Assembly: GCA_946902985.2 (NCBI GenBank)
Contig: OX336393.1
Span: 137,110,533-137,174,532 of the forward strand
From: Meconema thalassinum
Lineage: Eukaryota > Arthropoda > Insecta > Orthoptera > Tettigoniidae
Direction: 5' to 3'
Length of the DNA stretch: 64,000 nucleotides
Shown: piece by piece, positions 32,845 through 44,712 of the stretch
Layout of the letters: the number at the start of each line of letters is the position of its first letter
How positions within the stretch are numbered: position 1 is the first letter of the stretch
Position numbers and translations under genes: made by a program
The notes under the pieces: model-generated
The model's input: only the letters and a program-made list of their open reading frames with translations
What the model was told of the DNA's origin: nothing
The model's database searches: none

Positions 32845-35800
32845 ATACATTGCCACACCACACCTGATTACGATTAATGAGATATACGAAGTTACCGATG
32901 AAGATTTACTAGAAGAGAGGGGTATTGTTAAAGAGGAAAGACCATGTGCCTTACCGATTATTGCTGTACGGATAGATGGACAGCAGTACAAAGCCCTGCT
33001 GGATACTGGTGCTATTATTTCCATCATTTCAGAGGAATGTTATCAAAGTCTGCTAAGAGGAGAGAACATGACAGTTCTACCTGTTTCTACCGTCAAAGTG
33101 AGAGGGATATTCCAAGATAAGGCAGTGAAATGCAAGATTCAAGTGTTATTGAACTTTGAGATCAATGGAAGGAATTATGAACAGATCTTCATTGTGGTGA
33201 GCAAGATCAATTTTGATATGGTGCTTGGAATCGATTTTATATCGAAGGTTGGAGCTATTATTGACATGAAGAACAGAAGTATTAGCTTTAATGATGGGTA
33301 CATAATCACAGAAGAGATAGAAGAACAGGACGTGAAAAACAGTCTGGATATAGACCTTAGGGAAGAAATTTTGAATACAATAATTAATGAAGTGGAAAAA
33401 TTAGAAGAAATACCCAGTAGAAAAACTGAAGGATTTGAAGAAATTCAGGGGGAATTTGAGGATCTGATAAAGGAATTCCAAGATATTTTCGATGAAAAGC
33501 CTGGATTGATTAAGGATTATAAGTACAAGATAAGACTGACAGATGAAACCCCTTACCAGAAGAGAATATACCCCATTCCTGAGAAATACTATCAAGAAGT
33601 ACGAGGGTTAATCAGAAAAATGGAGGTAGACGGGATTATTAGAAAACAGGCGTCGTCTTATATAAACCCCATCACAGTAGTGAAGAAAAGTAATGGTCAG
33701 ATACGTCTTTGTCTCGATGCCAGGACCATCAACTTGAAGATTCTTCCAGAAAATGACAGACCACCCAAGATTAGAGATCTGCTTCGGAAATTCAAAGGAA
33801 GAGCTTGTTTCAGCGTTCTTGACTTGACGTCTTCATTTTATCAAGTTCAATTAGAAGAGGATAGTATGCAGTACACTGGATTCCTATTTGACCAGACGTC
33901 ATGGGTCTTTGCCAGAATGCCTTTTGGAATGGTTAACAGTGGACCAGCACTTATTCGAGCACTTGATAGTAAGCTCACTGACGAAGTGAAAGAAAATGTA
34001 ATCTGCTACATTGACGATTTAATCGTATCTTCACCCAGCGCCGCAGAACATTTAGTGCACTTGAGAAAGTTGTTCGAGAATTTAAGGGAGGCCAACATAA
34101 AGGTGAACTTTGGAAAATGTCAATTTTTGAAGAAGGAGATAAATTATTTGGGGCATACTATTGATAAAGATGGATATCATCCAAACATGAAAAAAGTAGA
34201 TGCGATCACGAGATTTCCAAAGCCAACTAAGGTAAAACAAGTCAGAGAATTTGTAGGTGCATGCCAATTTATTAGCAGCCACTGTCCAAGATACTCGGAA
34301 ATTATGGCTCCTCTGTATGACTTACTCAAGAAGAACAACAGATGGAAATGGAGTACCGCTGCAGACGAGGCTTTTGAGAAAGCAAAAGAGATGCTCAAAA
34401 ATAATGTGAAACTGGAGTACCCAGACTTTGAGAAGGTGTTCTATATTGAGTCTGATGCATCAAGAATAGGCATTAGTGCAGTCTTATACCAGAAAGACGA
34501 GGCAGGCAACAAGCACTACATTGCGTTCACTAGTCGGAAGTTGAAAAAGCACGAGGAAAACTACTTCACGACAGAGCTTGAAGCGTTAGCTTTTGTGACA
34601 GCTTTACAAGCCTGGAAGAAAATCCTGCTGGGACATAAGGTCATCATTATTACTGACCATAAAGCACTACAGTTTATGTTGCAAACTGACATGTCGAGTG
34701 ATAGATTGACACGTTGGGCTTTGTTCACCCAACAGTTTAACGCTACTATCGTCCACCAGCCTGGGAAAGATAACTTACTGGCTGATGCTCTATCACGTAA
34801 CCCTATTAAAAATGTGCAGATACACCATGTACAATTGGAGCAAGAAGATGAAGAAACCGTTAGGAGGTTAGCCCGAATCGGTGTGTCACAGAAGAGACAC
34901 GCTCCAATAAGGAAAATGTACAGGTTCCTCAAGGGTTACATGGACAATACGGATGTTGACTATGAGACTACACGGAGAAATTCACGACACTTTGTCTTGA
35001 GTGGAGACATTGTATGCAAGTATGCTGACCCTGCGCATACAAAACTTCGAATAGTCGTGCCACCTAAACTTGTTGTCAATTTAGTGTGGGTAGCTCATCA
35101 TGCAACTGGACATGCCGGTTTAGATAAAACTCTTAATACACTTAAAGAGAGATTTATCTGGACTAACATGCGTTCCAGCATTGCCAAGGTCATTAGATCC
35201 TGTGACAAATGTCAAAGAGCAAAGTATGCTTCTGCTTTATTAAAGGGAAAACCGAAGGCGATGATTCCTTCTAAGCCAAACGAACTTATGGCGACGGATA
35301 TATTTGGCCCCTGTCCGAAGGGATACCAGGGTAACCAGTACCTGTTGGTGACCGTGGATGTTTTCTCAAAATTTGTTACAATGAGTCCCATGCAGAAAGC
35401 TAACACGAGGAACGTAGTAAGCAGACTGGAAAATGCTGTATTTCCTAAAGCTGGTATACCGGAATATCTACTGTCGGATCATGGAACGCAGTTTACGTCC
35501 GTGGAATTTGCAGCGGATATGGAAAGGCTTGGCATTAAGCACTTATTTTCAAGCGTGCGTTACCCTGAATCGAATTCCTCAGAAAGATATATGGCTGAAT
35601 TTTCGAAATTCTGTCGAATTTTCTGTCCTAATGATCATTCTGGTTGGGTGAGATTTGTACCCCTTATTGAGGAATGTCTGAACTCTACAGTGCAGGAGAG
35701 CACAGGAGAAGTGCCAATGCGACTTCATCTAGGAAGAAACCCAGAAAGGCCGTGGGATAATCTTTTCAACCACATACCGAGAGATCCCGACATAGGAAGA

Positions 35801-36109
35801 CAGCAGAGGATTGACAAGGCAAAGGAACAACTCCAGAAAGCAGCAGAGAAACGATTGAAGAGAGTAGCTGGAAAACGTTTTGGTACACCCTTTCAAGTTG
35901 GAAATCTTGTATTATTACGCAGACCTGTCAAGGCTGATATGACCAAGAAAATCTACCCCAAATTTGGATTAGTGTTCCTGGGGCCGTTTAGGATTACGAA
36001 CGCTTATGGAAACAACTGTTATGAACTCTACGATGATGAGAATAATGTCGTTTACGGCAAGTTCAATGCTGGAAATTTAAAAAGATATTATCCTAGAGTA
36101 AGCCAGTAA
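32786..36109 (+). CDS. pol: Pol polyprotein of element 2 (PR-RT-RNase H-IN)
   Basis: There is no natural start, as the frame is entered by frameshifting; the open frame begins with TTG at 32786. Protease: ALLDTGA (D73) and VLGIDF. Reverse transcriptase: RLCLDART, FSVLDLTSSFYQVQ, MPFGMVNSGP, and catalytic YIDD (residues 408-411). RNase H: ESDAS, then TELEALA and TDHKAL. Integrase: an HHCC finger (H772, H776, then SCDKC) and D838, D898, E933 (D,D34E). The frame is open over 1107 codons. It should copy the element's RNA and integrate the cDNA. RT motifs place it in Ty3/gypsy; I cannot fix the clade. Confidence 0.95.
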   Translation: MRSVTQKKNADFSTSVRTCKYIATPHLITINEIYEVTDEDLLEERGIVKEERPCALPIIAVRIDGQQYKALLDTGAIISIISEECYQSLLRGENMTVLPVSTVKVRGIFQDKAVKCKIQVLLNFEINGRNYEQIFIVVSKINFDMVLGIDFISKVGAIIDMKNRSISFNDGYIITEEIEEQDVKNSLDIDLREEILNTIINEVEKLEEIPSRKTEGFEEIQGEFEDLIKEFQDIFDEKPGLIKDYKYKIRLTDETPYQKRIYPIPEKYYQEVRGLIRKMEVDGIIRKQASSYINPITVVKKSNGQIRLCLDARTINLKILPENDRPPKIRDLLRKFKGRACFSVLDLTSSFYQVQLEEDSMQYTGFLFDQTSWVFARMPFGMVNSGPALIRALDSKLTDEVKENVICYIDDLIVSSPSAAEHLVHLRKLFENLREANIKVNFGKCQFLKKEINYLGHTIDKDGYHPNMKKVDAITRFPKPTKVKQVREFVGACQFISSHCPRYSEIMAPLYDLLKKNNRWKWSTAADEAFEKAKEMLKNNVKLEYPDFEKVFYIESDASRIGISAVLYQKDEAGNKHYIAFTSRKLKKHEENYFTTELEALAFVTALQAWKKILLGHKVIIITDHKALQFMLQTDMSSDRLTRWALFTQQFNATIVHQPGKDNLLADALSRNPIKNVQIHHVQLEQEDEETVRRLARIGVSQKRHAPIRKMYRFLKGYMDNTDVDYETTRRNSRHFVLSGDIVCKYADPAHTKLRIVVPPKLVVNLVWVAHHATGHAGLDKTLNTLKERFIWTNMRSSIAKVIRSCDKCQRAKYASALLKGKPKAMIPSKPNELMATDIFGPCPKGYQGNQYLLVTVDVFSKFVTMSPMQKANTRNVVSRLENAVFPKAGIPEYLLSDHGTQFTSVEFAADMERLGIKHLFSSVRYPESNSSERYMAEFSKFCRIFCPNDHSGWVRFVPLIEECLNSTVQESTGEVPMRLHLGRNPERPWDNLFNHIPRDPDIGRQQRIDKAKEQLQKAAEKRLKRVAGKRFGTPFQVGNLVLLRRPVKADMTKKIYPKFGLVFLGPFRITNAYGNNCYELYDDENNVVYGKFNAGNLKRYYPRVSQ
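32801..32810 (+). promoter_or_regulatory. A10 run at the gag/pol overlap, candidate slippage site
   Basis: Gag reads ACA AAA AAA AAA CGC while pol is in the +1 (equivalently -2) frame across the same run. There is no X XXY YYZ heptamer that would give this frame by a -1 slip. Slippage of ribosome, RNA polymerase or RT on ten A residues could join the frames. A sequencing or assembly miscount of the run would also change the frame relation. Confidence 0.5.
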
Positions 36110-36202
36110 TAATTCAATTTCGTGTTCAAGAGAGTTGAGATACTTGTAACATTGAGTTTAAAAACAATTTGCAACTGTTTTTAAAACGTGGTGGGAGGAG
36201 AA
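36110..36202 (+). other. 3' untranslated spacer and polypurine tract of element 2
   Basis: Pol ends at 36109 and the 3' LTR begins only 93 bp later, leaving no room for env. TGGTGGGAGGAGAA at 36189-36202 is a polypurine tract for plus-strand priming directly against the LTR. Confidence 0.85.
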
Positions 36203-39200
36203 TGCCCCCGTAATTGAATTATGTAGAGACCACGGTGGCTATATTTGAAATTATGATTAGAGTTATGGCTGTCATAGTTATGACGTGGGTAGTCATGACG
36301 TAAGCACGGATGACGTAAATGTTATGCCAGCAAGCTACTTGAGCTGAGATTCTCAGTGACGTCAGCATTTTTGTCCAGAATGTTCCAAGATGTACGACGC
36401 AGTCGCAGGAAACGAGGAATTCTGCTGAGGAAGAAACTATGCTATTGGAGGAGAGGCATGAATCAATGAACGATAGTTTAAAGGAAGACGGAGATTGCTG
36501 AAACTATGGTATTTTTATGATTTTTGGAATGCAGAATTGTGGAAATACATTTGCAGTAAAAGCATTGATTTGGAATTTTGATGAAATTTATTTTCAGTTT
36601 TTGAATTTTGAAAATCCGTCATGTATTAACGAAGTTGGAAGTTCTAGCGATGACGTAGTATCACGCTTTGGAAGGGATGGTAACGCCCCTCGAGAAGGTA
36701 ATAAAAGGGCTTGCGCAGAAGAAAGGAGCCTCTTCTCTTCTCTTCTCTTTCGTTCGCTGATCATTGTGAGATCTAATGCTCAGATCATCGAAGTATTTGT
36801 GAAAGTCAGTTTATTATACATTCAATATAGTGAGACATCAAAGTGAACAGCAAGTGAAAAGAATCGTTTTTATAACGCGTGGCGAGGCCACTATAGTAAA
36901 GAGATACAGGTCAAACTAGGTGAAGTTGAGACGGACCTTAGAAAGCTTATATAAGTTTAGCTTCAAACAGTTAGCGGTCTCCGATATCATAATTGTATTG
37001 TGCAGTACTACATGCAATTATAGAGAAAAGCTGAACAATTTCGACCGAGTACTTCAAAAGATATTAGCTATTTTATACGACTGGCAAAAGTGATTATCTC
37101 GCCACTAGAGAAACACTTTTGTATAAGCCAGAATTAACGCAAGGCTGACGCTGCGAGTGGAGTAGAAAGACTTCAGATTGCTTGCTTACAGAACAATACA
37201 GTATAATGGAGCATTTGAATACGGCAGTTTGTTCTTCTGACACTACAACCGAAGTGCAAATGGAAGGCTAAGAAGGCTTATTGCAATTGGGACATACTTC
37301 AATGGAGTAAGATAGCGACATGGAACTTCGCTAAATGCTATTCCACATAAGCGAACATGCGGTGAATACCATCTACACCCATGTTTCGTAAGTAATGGCT
37401 GAATACCATCGAACAGCCATAGAAACAATTTCATACTCTGAATATGAATAATTTCTTCGGAAATTTCTACAAAACGTCATGATGATTGTCTACTGGAACT
37501 TCAGGGAATTTTTCAAGAGAGGTCAGGGTAGTCCCGACTCACAAAGAAGATTATTGCCGGAAGGATGTCTATTCGTTTTCGAGGAGCAGAGCGATTCACG
37601 GAGAAGGAAGCAGTTCGATTCTCCGAGGGTGCTATTTCCTATTTCGAGGATGGAGCTCAGCTTTAACGTGGTGAAATGGATCCATCAGCAGTCTTCTTTG
37701 GGGAATTTTCCTCTGGAACGTCAATCGGCAGATAAGGTAGTCGTGAACGTTTATTGTATTTGAGTAACCTAGTAATGTTTGAGCAACCATTTTTCCCATA
37801 TTTTTACCCTCATGTATTTTGCCTTATTTTCTTGTTGAGATTCTTATTCTCAGTACACCTTGATAAGTTTTGCATTTTTCGACGATTTATTAAGACATTG
37901 TTATGTCATGGGCATAGTTAACGATTTTGAATCAGTTGAGACTGATATTTAGATTTTTCAGTAATTAATTAATATTTTTTTTTGTAGTCACGATTTGACT
38001 GTAAGTTAATGATTTTTATGGCAGATTTAAATTCAGACAGCGTGTCACTTTATTAAAGTAATTCAACCCCAGTTTAATTACTTTGAACAATTTTCTGTCA
38101 TCATCAAGAAGGAAGAACATTTAAATGATTTTAGAGCGTTAAAATCTTACGTTATCGACGATCTTGGAAATACTAGTCGTTATTTGTATTGATTGCAACA
38201 CAGACATTTATCGTCAGTTATGAATGAACATTGCATCATAGACAATTTTGTGAAAGAGTAATGTTAATAATGAATTATTGAATGCATTAAAGTCAAGTAC
38301 TTTTGTTAGGAGTTTTTCTCAATTAGAGAATTATATAACGATGTTTGCATTCCCCAGTCTAATTGGATTCTATTCGACTACTTTGCAGTTTAGTCGCACT
38401 TTATTTGAAGATAGTATTTTCATACTACAATTTCTTTTAAGATGTTAGTCTTAAATTTTGATAGACCAGATAGGCGTATATAAGCGTATTCACTATTAAA
38501 TTTGTTTGTGATTGGCAAGTTTTGACTTCATTTCAGTTCATGAATGAAATCTACGAAGGTTAAATAGAAAAACAGTTTTGAAACAATTTATGATTATAAA
38601 ATTTTTAAGTGGAACTATGAATGTATAATCGCTAGTGCAGCGCGTGTTGAAAGTCGCTGAAGTATAATGCCCTGAATATGAAGGAAGTTCCCACAGGAAT
38701 AAATGTTAAAGAATTATTTGTGGAAGTTTTGTAAGTGATGTGAAAGTTGTAAATGCCATATAGATTAATATATGATGATTTTGGGCATATTTTTAATGCA
38801 GATTGTGCATTAACTTGTTAGCGAAGGATTTTCCGCTGGAGTAAGATTGTTATAGTTCGTTGAAAATTAATCAAGTGATTTACTGTTATAATTAACACGA
38901 GTTTTGAAAGAATTTGAGACAGGATGTTGAATGAAGGTTGCCGTCACAAATCATTATTAAAAAACTTTATTAAACCGGATTGTGACATTAACATGTATAA
39001 CTAACCTTCATTGGTCGATTATATTAAACAGGATTATAAAATTACCAACCGAATAAACATGTGGCTAATGTATTTATTAAATTAATAATTTAAACAATTT
39101 AAATGTTAATATTGTAAATAATTGTTGTAAATATTTTTGAAAATAATATGAAACGAGAGTGATGTTAAAGGCGTGCTTATAATTTTTTTATTGTCTTTGA

Positions 39201-40120
39201 CAAATATTATAAACAATTTCTAATTGTTATAAATAATTTATGTGATTTTGTTATAAACATTTAAGAGCTAGTTAAACATTTGGATTGAAGTTAACAAGTT
39301 TAAGAAATTTATGTAATGATCCATTAGGATGTGATCATAGTACTTGAAAGATTTGCGTAAATATAATGTGAGTTGTCTTGTAAGACATTTAAAAGCTTGA
39401 GAGTGCAGGCTGGATTCTTACGTAACATAGCGTGTGAGAAGGGAGTGCATTTGACCAGTATGCGTCAGGCTGGAAGGTAGCCCGCAGCTGTGTCAACATA
39501 TGTTTTTCAGAGAGTGAGGTCGTACACTCCGGCCTTGCGACTATAAATATCATTCTCTTGTTTATTAAAAGGAAACACATGCTCTATATATGTCACACCC
39601 TGACGTCCTTTTCCAATCCAATAGTGTTATGAATATTACGGTATTTGGAGCTCTTGGGAGCTGAAATGTTTTATATATCATGTTGTATAATAATTTTGCA
39701 AGTCCTACTGGAGGACGTAGTCAGATTGACTTGGGCTACTGATAGCCACGTATATTTTGTTGTGTTAGGTAAATCATACCCTTTATTAGAAATAAAGCTT
39801 TTTGTACAGTTCAAAGTTCTCGTCTTCGTTTCTGGTTCATTTTTAAATGTCATGGCGGAGATTATTGTGTGAACAGACTTTTAGTGATCCTGTTGTCAAC
39901 TCAAACCCCGAGATAATTAAGAGGTAAGCAACGGTAAGTATGCACCCCCGTCTATTTTGGTGTGTTCCACAATGATTTCCTGTGAATTTCTGTGCTCTTA
40001 TCTCGATAGTATCTGTCAGTGCCATTTTCATTGATGTAACTGTGCCGGTGCGATTGATAATTGGCAATCCGATTGAGGGGGCGGATATCTGACAGCCTAC
40101 TATCCAGGTAAACGGGGACA
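36203..40120 (+). repeat. 3' LTR of element 2 (3918 bp)
   Basis: Nearly identical to 25888-29803. Differences noticed are a TT insertion at about 36256, cttatAtaag for cttatAcaag, gataTcata for gataAcata, gatcaTag for gatcaAag, and catatGttttt for catatCttttt. It is followed by the GTAC duplication. Confidence 0.95.
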
Positions 40121-40550
40121 GTACCATTGAAGGAAAATTATTGCGTAGCTTCATTATTCAAACTTTCACTTCGATCGCATGATTACGATACAAGAAATAA
40201 AAATTGAATTTAAAAAATTCGCACAGCCGCCATCTTGAGGTTATGTAAACAATTGAACTATATTAGATGCCAGTGCATTACAATACGTATAATCATTTAA
40301 CTGTACCACATTTCACTGCGCTCAGATGATTAAATCACGAGAAACATCTATTAAAATGTTACAAATTCGCTTGGCCGCCATGTTCGTTTTGTACCTTACA
40401 GGTTTTTGAAAGTTACATAGATATACTTGGAGCAGTTCTCTTTATTACCGTACAAAATTTCAGGGTGATATCTGTAATAGTTTCGGTGATATAAAATGCC
40501 AGTGAAATATTTCGCACAGCCGCCATTTTGAGTTTATGTAAACAATTGAA

Positions 40551-40686
40551 TTCCCGGTCAATGCATGTGAGATTTTCGAAGTGAAATGCCATGTCCTGTG
40601 GTTCGGATTCCACGTAAAAAGGAGGTCCCGTGGCTCATGATCTCGCGATTAACGGTCACGTTAAACTACAAGCTTCCTTCCTTTTT
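40551..40686. repeat. Short interspersed repeat (SINE Z) nested in family A copy 2
   Basis: The sequence contains AAATGCCATGTCCTGTGGTT, then CGGATTCCACG and CGTGGCTCATGATCTCGCGA, and ends in a T-rich tail. A perfect 11-bp duplication AAACAATTGAA flanks it (40540-40550 and 40687-40697). A diverged second copy lies at about 52571-52703. Confidence 0.8.
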
Positions 40687-41214
40687 AAACAATTGAACTA
40701 AATTACACGCCAGTGCATTATAATGTGTATAAACATTTGCTGTGCCAAGTTTCATTACGTTTGGATGTCTAAATCGCGAGAAAAGTCTATTTAAAAGTCT
40801 CAAATTCGCTTGGCCGCTATGTTGGTTTTGTAGTTACCAGGTTTTTGAAAGTCTCATAGGTGAACTTGTAGTAGTGCCCTTTATTACCGTACAAAATTTC
40901 AGGTTGATATTGGTAATAGTTTCGGAGATACTGAAAGCTGGTGAAATATTTCGCACAGCCGCCATGTTGGTTTGATGAGAGACAATAAAATTTGAAGGGC
41001 TCGGTCGGGGTGGTCCGGAATGGTGCTATGATCTGACCGAGTTTCATTGAAATCGCTCCAAGCGTTTAGAAGTTATTAGGGGACACACACACACACACCA
41101 TCACACACGCGCGCGCACACACACACGGACTAAAGTTGATCTCATAAGCCTATTTTTTCATAAAATGAAAAAGGGCTAAAAATAAAAAATAAAAAATTAA
41201 TATTAGTAAAAGTG

Positions 41215-41616
41215 GTGTTGTTCTTGATTCTTCACGGGCTTTGCGGCACCGTGGTCAAGTAGCCCTGTGTACTTGGGTGTGTGTAGAATTTCTCTGATAA
41301 ATATGTGTCACTGTGATGCCTGTACTAGTGTGTGTAGATGTAATTGAGGTGGCATTTGGCTAGGAAGCGGCCGTGGCCTTAACTTACGTACCAACGCGGC
41401 ATTTGCCTGGAGTAGAAGTGGGGAAACCACGTAAAACCAATTCCAGAATGGCTGTGGTAGCAATCGAACCCACCTCTTCTCAGTTTTGCCCAGCGAGGCT
41501 GAGTTTACCCCATTTCAGCCCTCAGACCAGAATTAAACTCCATGACAAAGTTGGGAATCGAACCTAGGTCTCCACGGTGACAGTCAAGAATGCTAGCCAC
41601 TACGCAACGAGGCGGA
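41215..41616 (-). repeat. tRNA-headed SINE (body X), well preserved head
   Basis: The minus strand begins GTCCGCCTCGTTGCGTAGTG (A box region) and has CCTAGGTTCGATTCCC (B box). The body has the GGGAAACCACGTAAAACCA block. The tail (41224-41350) carries the shared GTGTGTAGAATTTCTCTGAT module. Confidence 0.85.
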
Positions 41617-41702
41617 CAAAATGAAAAGTGCACTAGCGATTAAAACATGCACAGCACCGATATGCCCAAACCAATTACTGCTCACCTACTGTACTGCATA
41701 GT

Positions 41703-42032
41703 GAATGAAATCCACAGCCTGCTTCCAGTCTCCGACCGGGTCAGGAATGGAATGAATGAAGCCCCCATCTAGCGGCGAGGATATGAACTGTGCCGGCTGC
41801 CGAGGCCTGACGCACTCCTCTGGGGCAATGATTAAATGAATGACAGATGAAATGAAATGATAGTGGAGAGTGTTGCTGGAATGAAATATTGACAGGGAAA
41901 ACCGGAGTACCCGGAGAAAAACCTGTCTGCCTCCGTTCTGTCCAGCACAGATCTCACATGGAGTGACCGGGATTTGAACCACGGACCCAGCGGTGAGAGG
42001 CCGGCGTGCTGCCGCCTAAGCCACGGAGGCTT
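41703..42032 (-). repeat. tRNA-derived SINE with 13-bp target duplication
   Basis: The minus strand begins GCCTCCGTGGCTTAGGCGGC (A box) and has CGTGGTTCAAATCCCGG (B box), then a body with CCGGTTTTCCCTGTCAATAT. The perfect duplication TGTACTGCATAGT flanks it (41690-41702 and 42033-42045). Confidence 0.92.
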
Positions 42033-42045
42033 TGTACTGCATAGT

Positions 42046-42374
42046 ATCATGCAACAAGATAATTCAAGCCGTTGCAAATACACATCCAAATACCGAATGA
42101 TATGAGCATGCGTATTTGCTACGACTTGGTTTATTATTTTGTGATTCTGTCATGTTAGGGCATATACATACTTGTTTTCCCGCCTCGTGTAATTGGGCGC
42201 AATTTGTATTGACCGATTGCTTTCTTTAACATTAAAGGTGACCAGGTATATCTGTACTGTGCCCTACTAGAGCATATTGTATTGCGTATGTTTCTATTTT
42301 TATTTTAATGTTTTTATTTTTTATTGTTTCCTTTTAACGTTTCCATTTTACTTATTACTTTTGATTGTATTCAA
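42046..42374. other. No gene; T-rich low-complexity end
   Basis: From about 42295 the sequence is TTTTTATTTTAATG-like low complexity, and it resumes at 43913-44150 beyond family A copy 3. Copy 3 therefore landed inside a T-rich tract. Confidence 0.5.
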
Positions 42375-42434
42375 TTTTTAGCCTATTTTCAAATTTGAAA
42401 AAATAGGCTTATGAGATCACCTTTTGTCCGTGTG

Positions 42435-42475
<41 letters not shown>

Positions 42476-43912
42476 GTGTGTGATTCGTGTGTGTGTCCCC
42501 CCCTAATAAAATCGAAACAGCTGGAGCGATTTCAATGAAACTCGGGAAGTTCATAGCACTATTCCCGGCGACCTCGACCGTGCCCTTCAAATTTTGTTAC
42601 GTCTCTCCAATCCAACATGGCGGCTGTGCGAAATATTTCACTAGCATTCAATATCTCCGAAACTATTACCGATATCGCCCTGAAATTGTGTGCTGCGATA
42701 AAGGGCACTACTAGAAGTTCACCTATGAGACTTTCAAAAACCTGGTGACTACAAAACCAACATGGCGGCCAAGCGAAGTTGAGACATTTAAATGGACTTT
42801 TCTCGCGATTTAACTATCTAAATGTAATGAAACTTGGTAGAGCAAATGTTTATACACATTGTAATGCACTGGAGTCTAATTTAGTTCAATTGTTTACATA
42901 ACCTCAAAATGGCGGCTGTGCGAAATATTTCACTGACATTCTATATCTCCGAAACTATTACAGATATCACCCTGCAATTTTGTACGGTGATAAAGGGTAC
43001 TGATACAGGTATACCTACGTATATTTCATAAACCTGTAAAGTACGAAACGAACATGGCGACCAAGCGAATTTAAAATATTTTAATAGACTTTTCTCGTGA
43101 TTTAACTCTCTGAGCGCAGTGAAATGTGGTACAGTAATTGATTTTTCAGATTGTAATGCACTGCCATCTAATTTAATTCAATTGCTTACATAACCTCAAG
43201 ATGGCGGCTGTGCGAAATTTTAAAATTAAGTTTTAATTTCTTGTGTCGTAATCATGCGATCGAAGTGAAAGTTTGAATAATGAACCTAGGCAATAATTGT
43301 CCTTGAATGGTACATAACTCTATGGCCTATACACATAACACTCCTAAATGGTGAGCTCCCGAAATATTTAGACGGTTCTCAATATCTATGAATCTTTTAC
43401 AGCAACCAAACTGAATTTTTTAATGTTCATAGAGACTATGAACATATGTTCACCTATAGGACTTTCAGGAACCTGGTGAGCACAAATCCAACATGGCGGC
43501 GACGCGAATTATAAATATTTAAATGGACGTTTCTCGCGAATTAACTATCCGAGTGCCGTGAAACGTTGCACGTTAAATGCTTATACAAATGTTGATCCAC
43601 TGGCATCTAATTTATTTCAATGGTTTGCATTATCACAAGATGGCTGCTGTGCGTAATTTTAAAATCTCGTTTTTACTTCTTGTTGTCTCATCATGCGATT
43701 GAAGTTTGAATACCACACGTACACAATAATCTTAATGTAATAGTACAAAAATAAAAATCCAACCTGGCGACCATCTGAAATATTTAGACGGTTCTCAGTA
43801 TCTACGAATCTGTTACAGCAATTAAACTGAAATTTTGTATGTTGATTGTGGCAGTTAACATAAGTAGGATATATGAAAATAGGCTGTATAGTTCTTCACG
43901 GAACTACTTGTT
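42375..43912 (-). mobile_element. Family A Helentron-like repeat, copy 3 (uninterrupted, 1538 bp)
   Basis: In element sense it starts AACAAG (43912), stem-loop TAGTTC-cgtgaa-GAACTA and CAGCCTATTTTC. It ends with a (CA)n tract (plus 42430-42500), GATCTCATAAGCCTATTTT and a hairpin closing in GGCTAAAAA at 42375. Eight plus-strand ATGG(C/T) motifs stand at 42617, 42762, 42909, 43054, 43201, 43348, 43493 and 43640. This is the reference copy for judging the insertions in copies 1 and 2. Confidence 0.8.
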
Positions 43913-44129
43913 CTTTTTAACTTCTAATCTTTTATATTTTTTTAATTTTTGATGTTTACTTTTAAAAAATATTTTTTGCCTTTTCATTTTGTTTTTAATT
44001 TATTTATTATTTTTTAACTTCTTAATTTTGATTTTTGTGATTTTTTTGTATTTTTCTCTTATTTATGTTTGATTTTTAATTTATTAATTTGGTTTATTAT
44101 TTTAATTTTGTATTTTTATTTTATTTCTT
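43913..44129 (+). repeat. T-rich low-complexity tract
   Basis: A run of TTTTTAATTTTTGATGTT-type sequence with no ORF. It continues the tract at 42295-42374. Confidence 0.8.
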
Positions 44130-44565
44130 CTCTTCGTTTTAACTCGTTAAAAATCCCTCAGCATGCCTTCCTTCGGAGGAGAAGTAAAGCCGGCGGGCCC
44201 ATGTCATAGATATATGACATGTAAAAGAACCTTCCACTAACTACACTTGTGAGGAGCAAAAATGTGTAGGTTCGATTTGATTAACGCTATATTACTTCCA
44301 ACGTTCGACGCCAGGTGCTGGTTGCAATGGCATCTAGTAGAAGAGTCCGCAACTAGGTGTCGTGGATGGTAGCATTTGGCAGCAAAAGTAGGAACTACTT
44401 GAAATTGATCGTCTGCAGTCCTTACCTGAATCACAGATAACACACACTAATACAACCATCACAATTAACACCGGTTATCAGAAAGATTCTACACACACCC
44501 AAAGTACACGGCGCTACATGACCGCGTTGTCGCAGCCCCTAAACTAAGGAACCAACCAACCGTTT
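44130..44565 (+). repeat. SINE (body Y), opposite orientation to 59025-59536
   Basis: The sequence is the reverse complement of the body Y SINE: GGCGGGCCCATGTCATAGAT, TTCCAACGTTCGACGCC, and the tail CCCTAAACTAAGGAACCAA. The tRNA-like head at the left end is largely lost in the T-rich boundary. Confidence 0.75.
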
Positions 44566-44712
44566 TGGACTGCCAAGTGAAAATAGGCACTGGTCACTGA
44601 ATGAGGATTAGAAACGCTATACGAACTGTCGTCCACCTCATCAATGCAGACTTTACACATTGGCGTATCCCGACCCTTGTATATATGTACATATTTATAT
44701 GTGCACATATAT

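Larger units (their letters stand above)
25888..40120 (+). mobile_element. LTR element 2: complete Ty3/gypsy retrotransposon, 14.2 kb
   Basis: It has LTRs of 3916 and 3918 bp, a 4-bp target duplication GTAC (25884-25887 and 40121-40124), and LTR ends TGCCCCCGT ... ACGGGGACA that are near-perfect inverted repeats. It carries a leader with a PBS-like sequence, intact gag and pol, and a polypurine tract. The LTRs differ by about four substitutions and one 2-bp indel, so the insertion is very recent. Domain order PR-RT-RNaseH-IN marks Ty3/gypsy. There is no env. Confidence 0.95.
25285..41182 (+). mobile_element. Family A Helentron-like repeat, copy 2, split by LTR element 2
   Basis: The 5' part is 25285-25887 (AACAAG, stem-loop TAGTTC-cgtgaa-GAACTA) and the 3' part is 40125-41182 (microsatellite 41084-41126, then CCTATTTTTTCATAAAATGA and GGCTAAAAA). 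The junction at GTAC matches uninterrupted copies (43304-43322 on the other strand). After removing the LTR element and a nested SINE the copy is about 1.5 kb. Confidence 0.8.
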
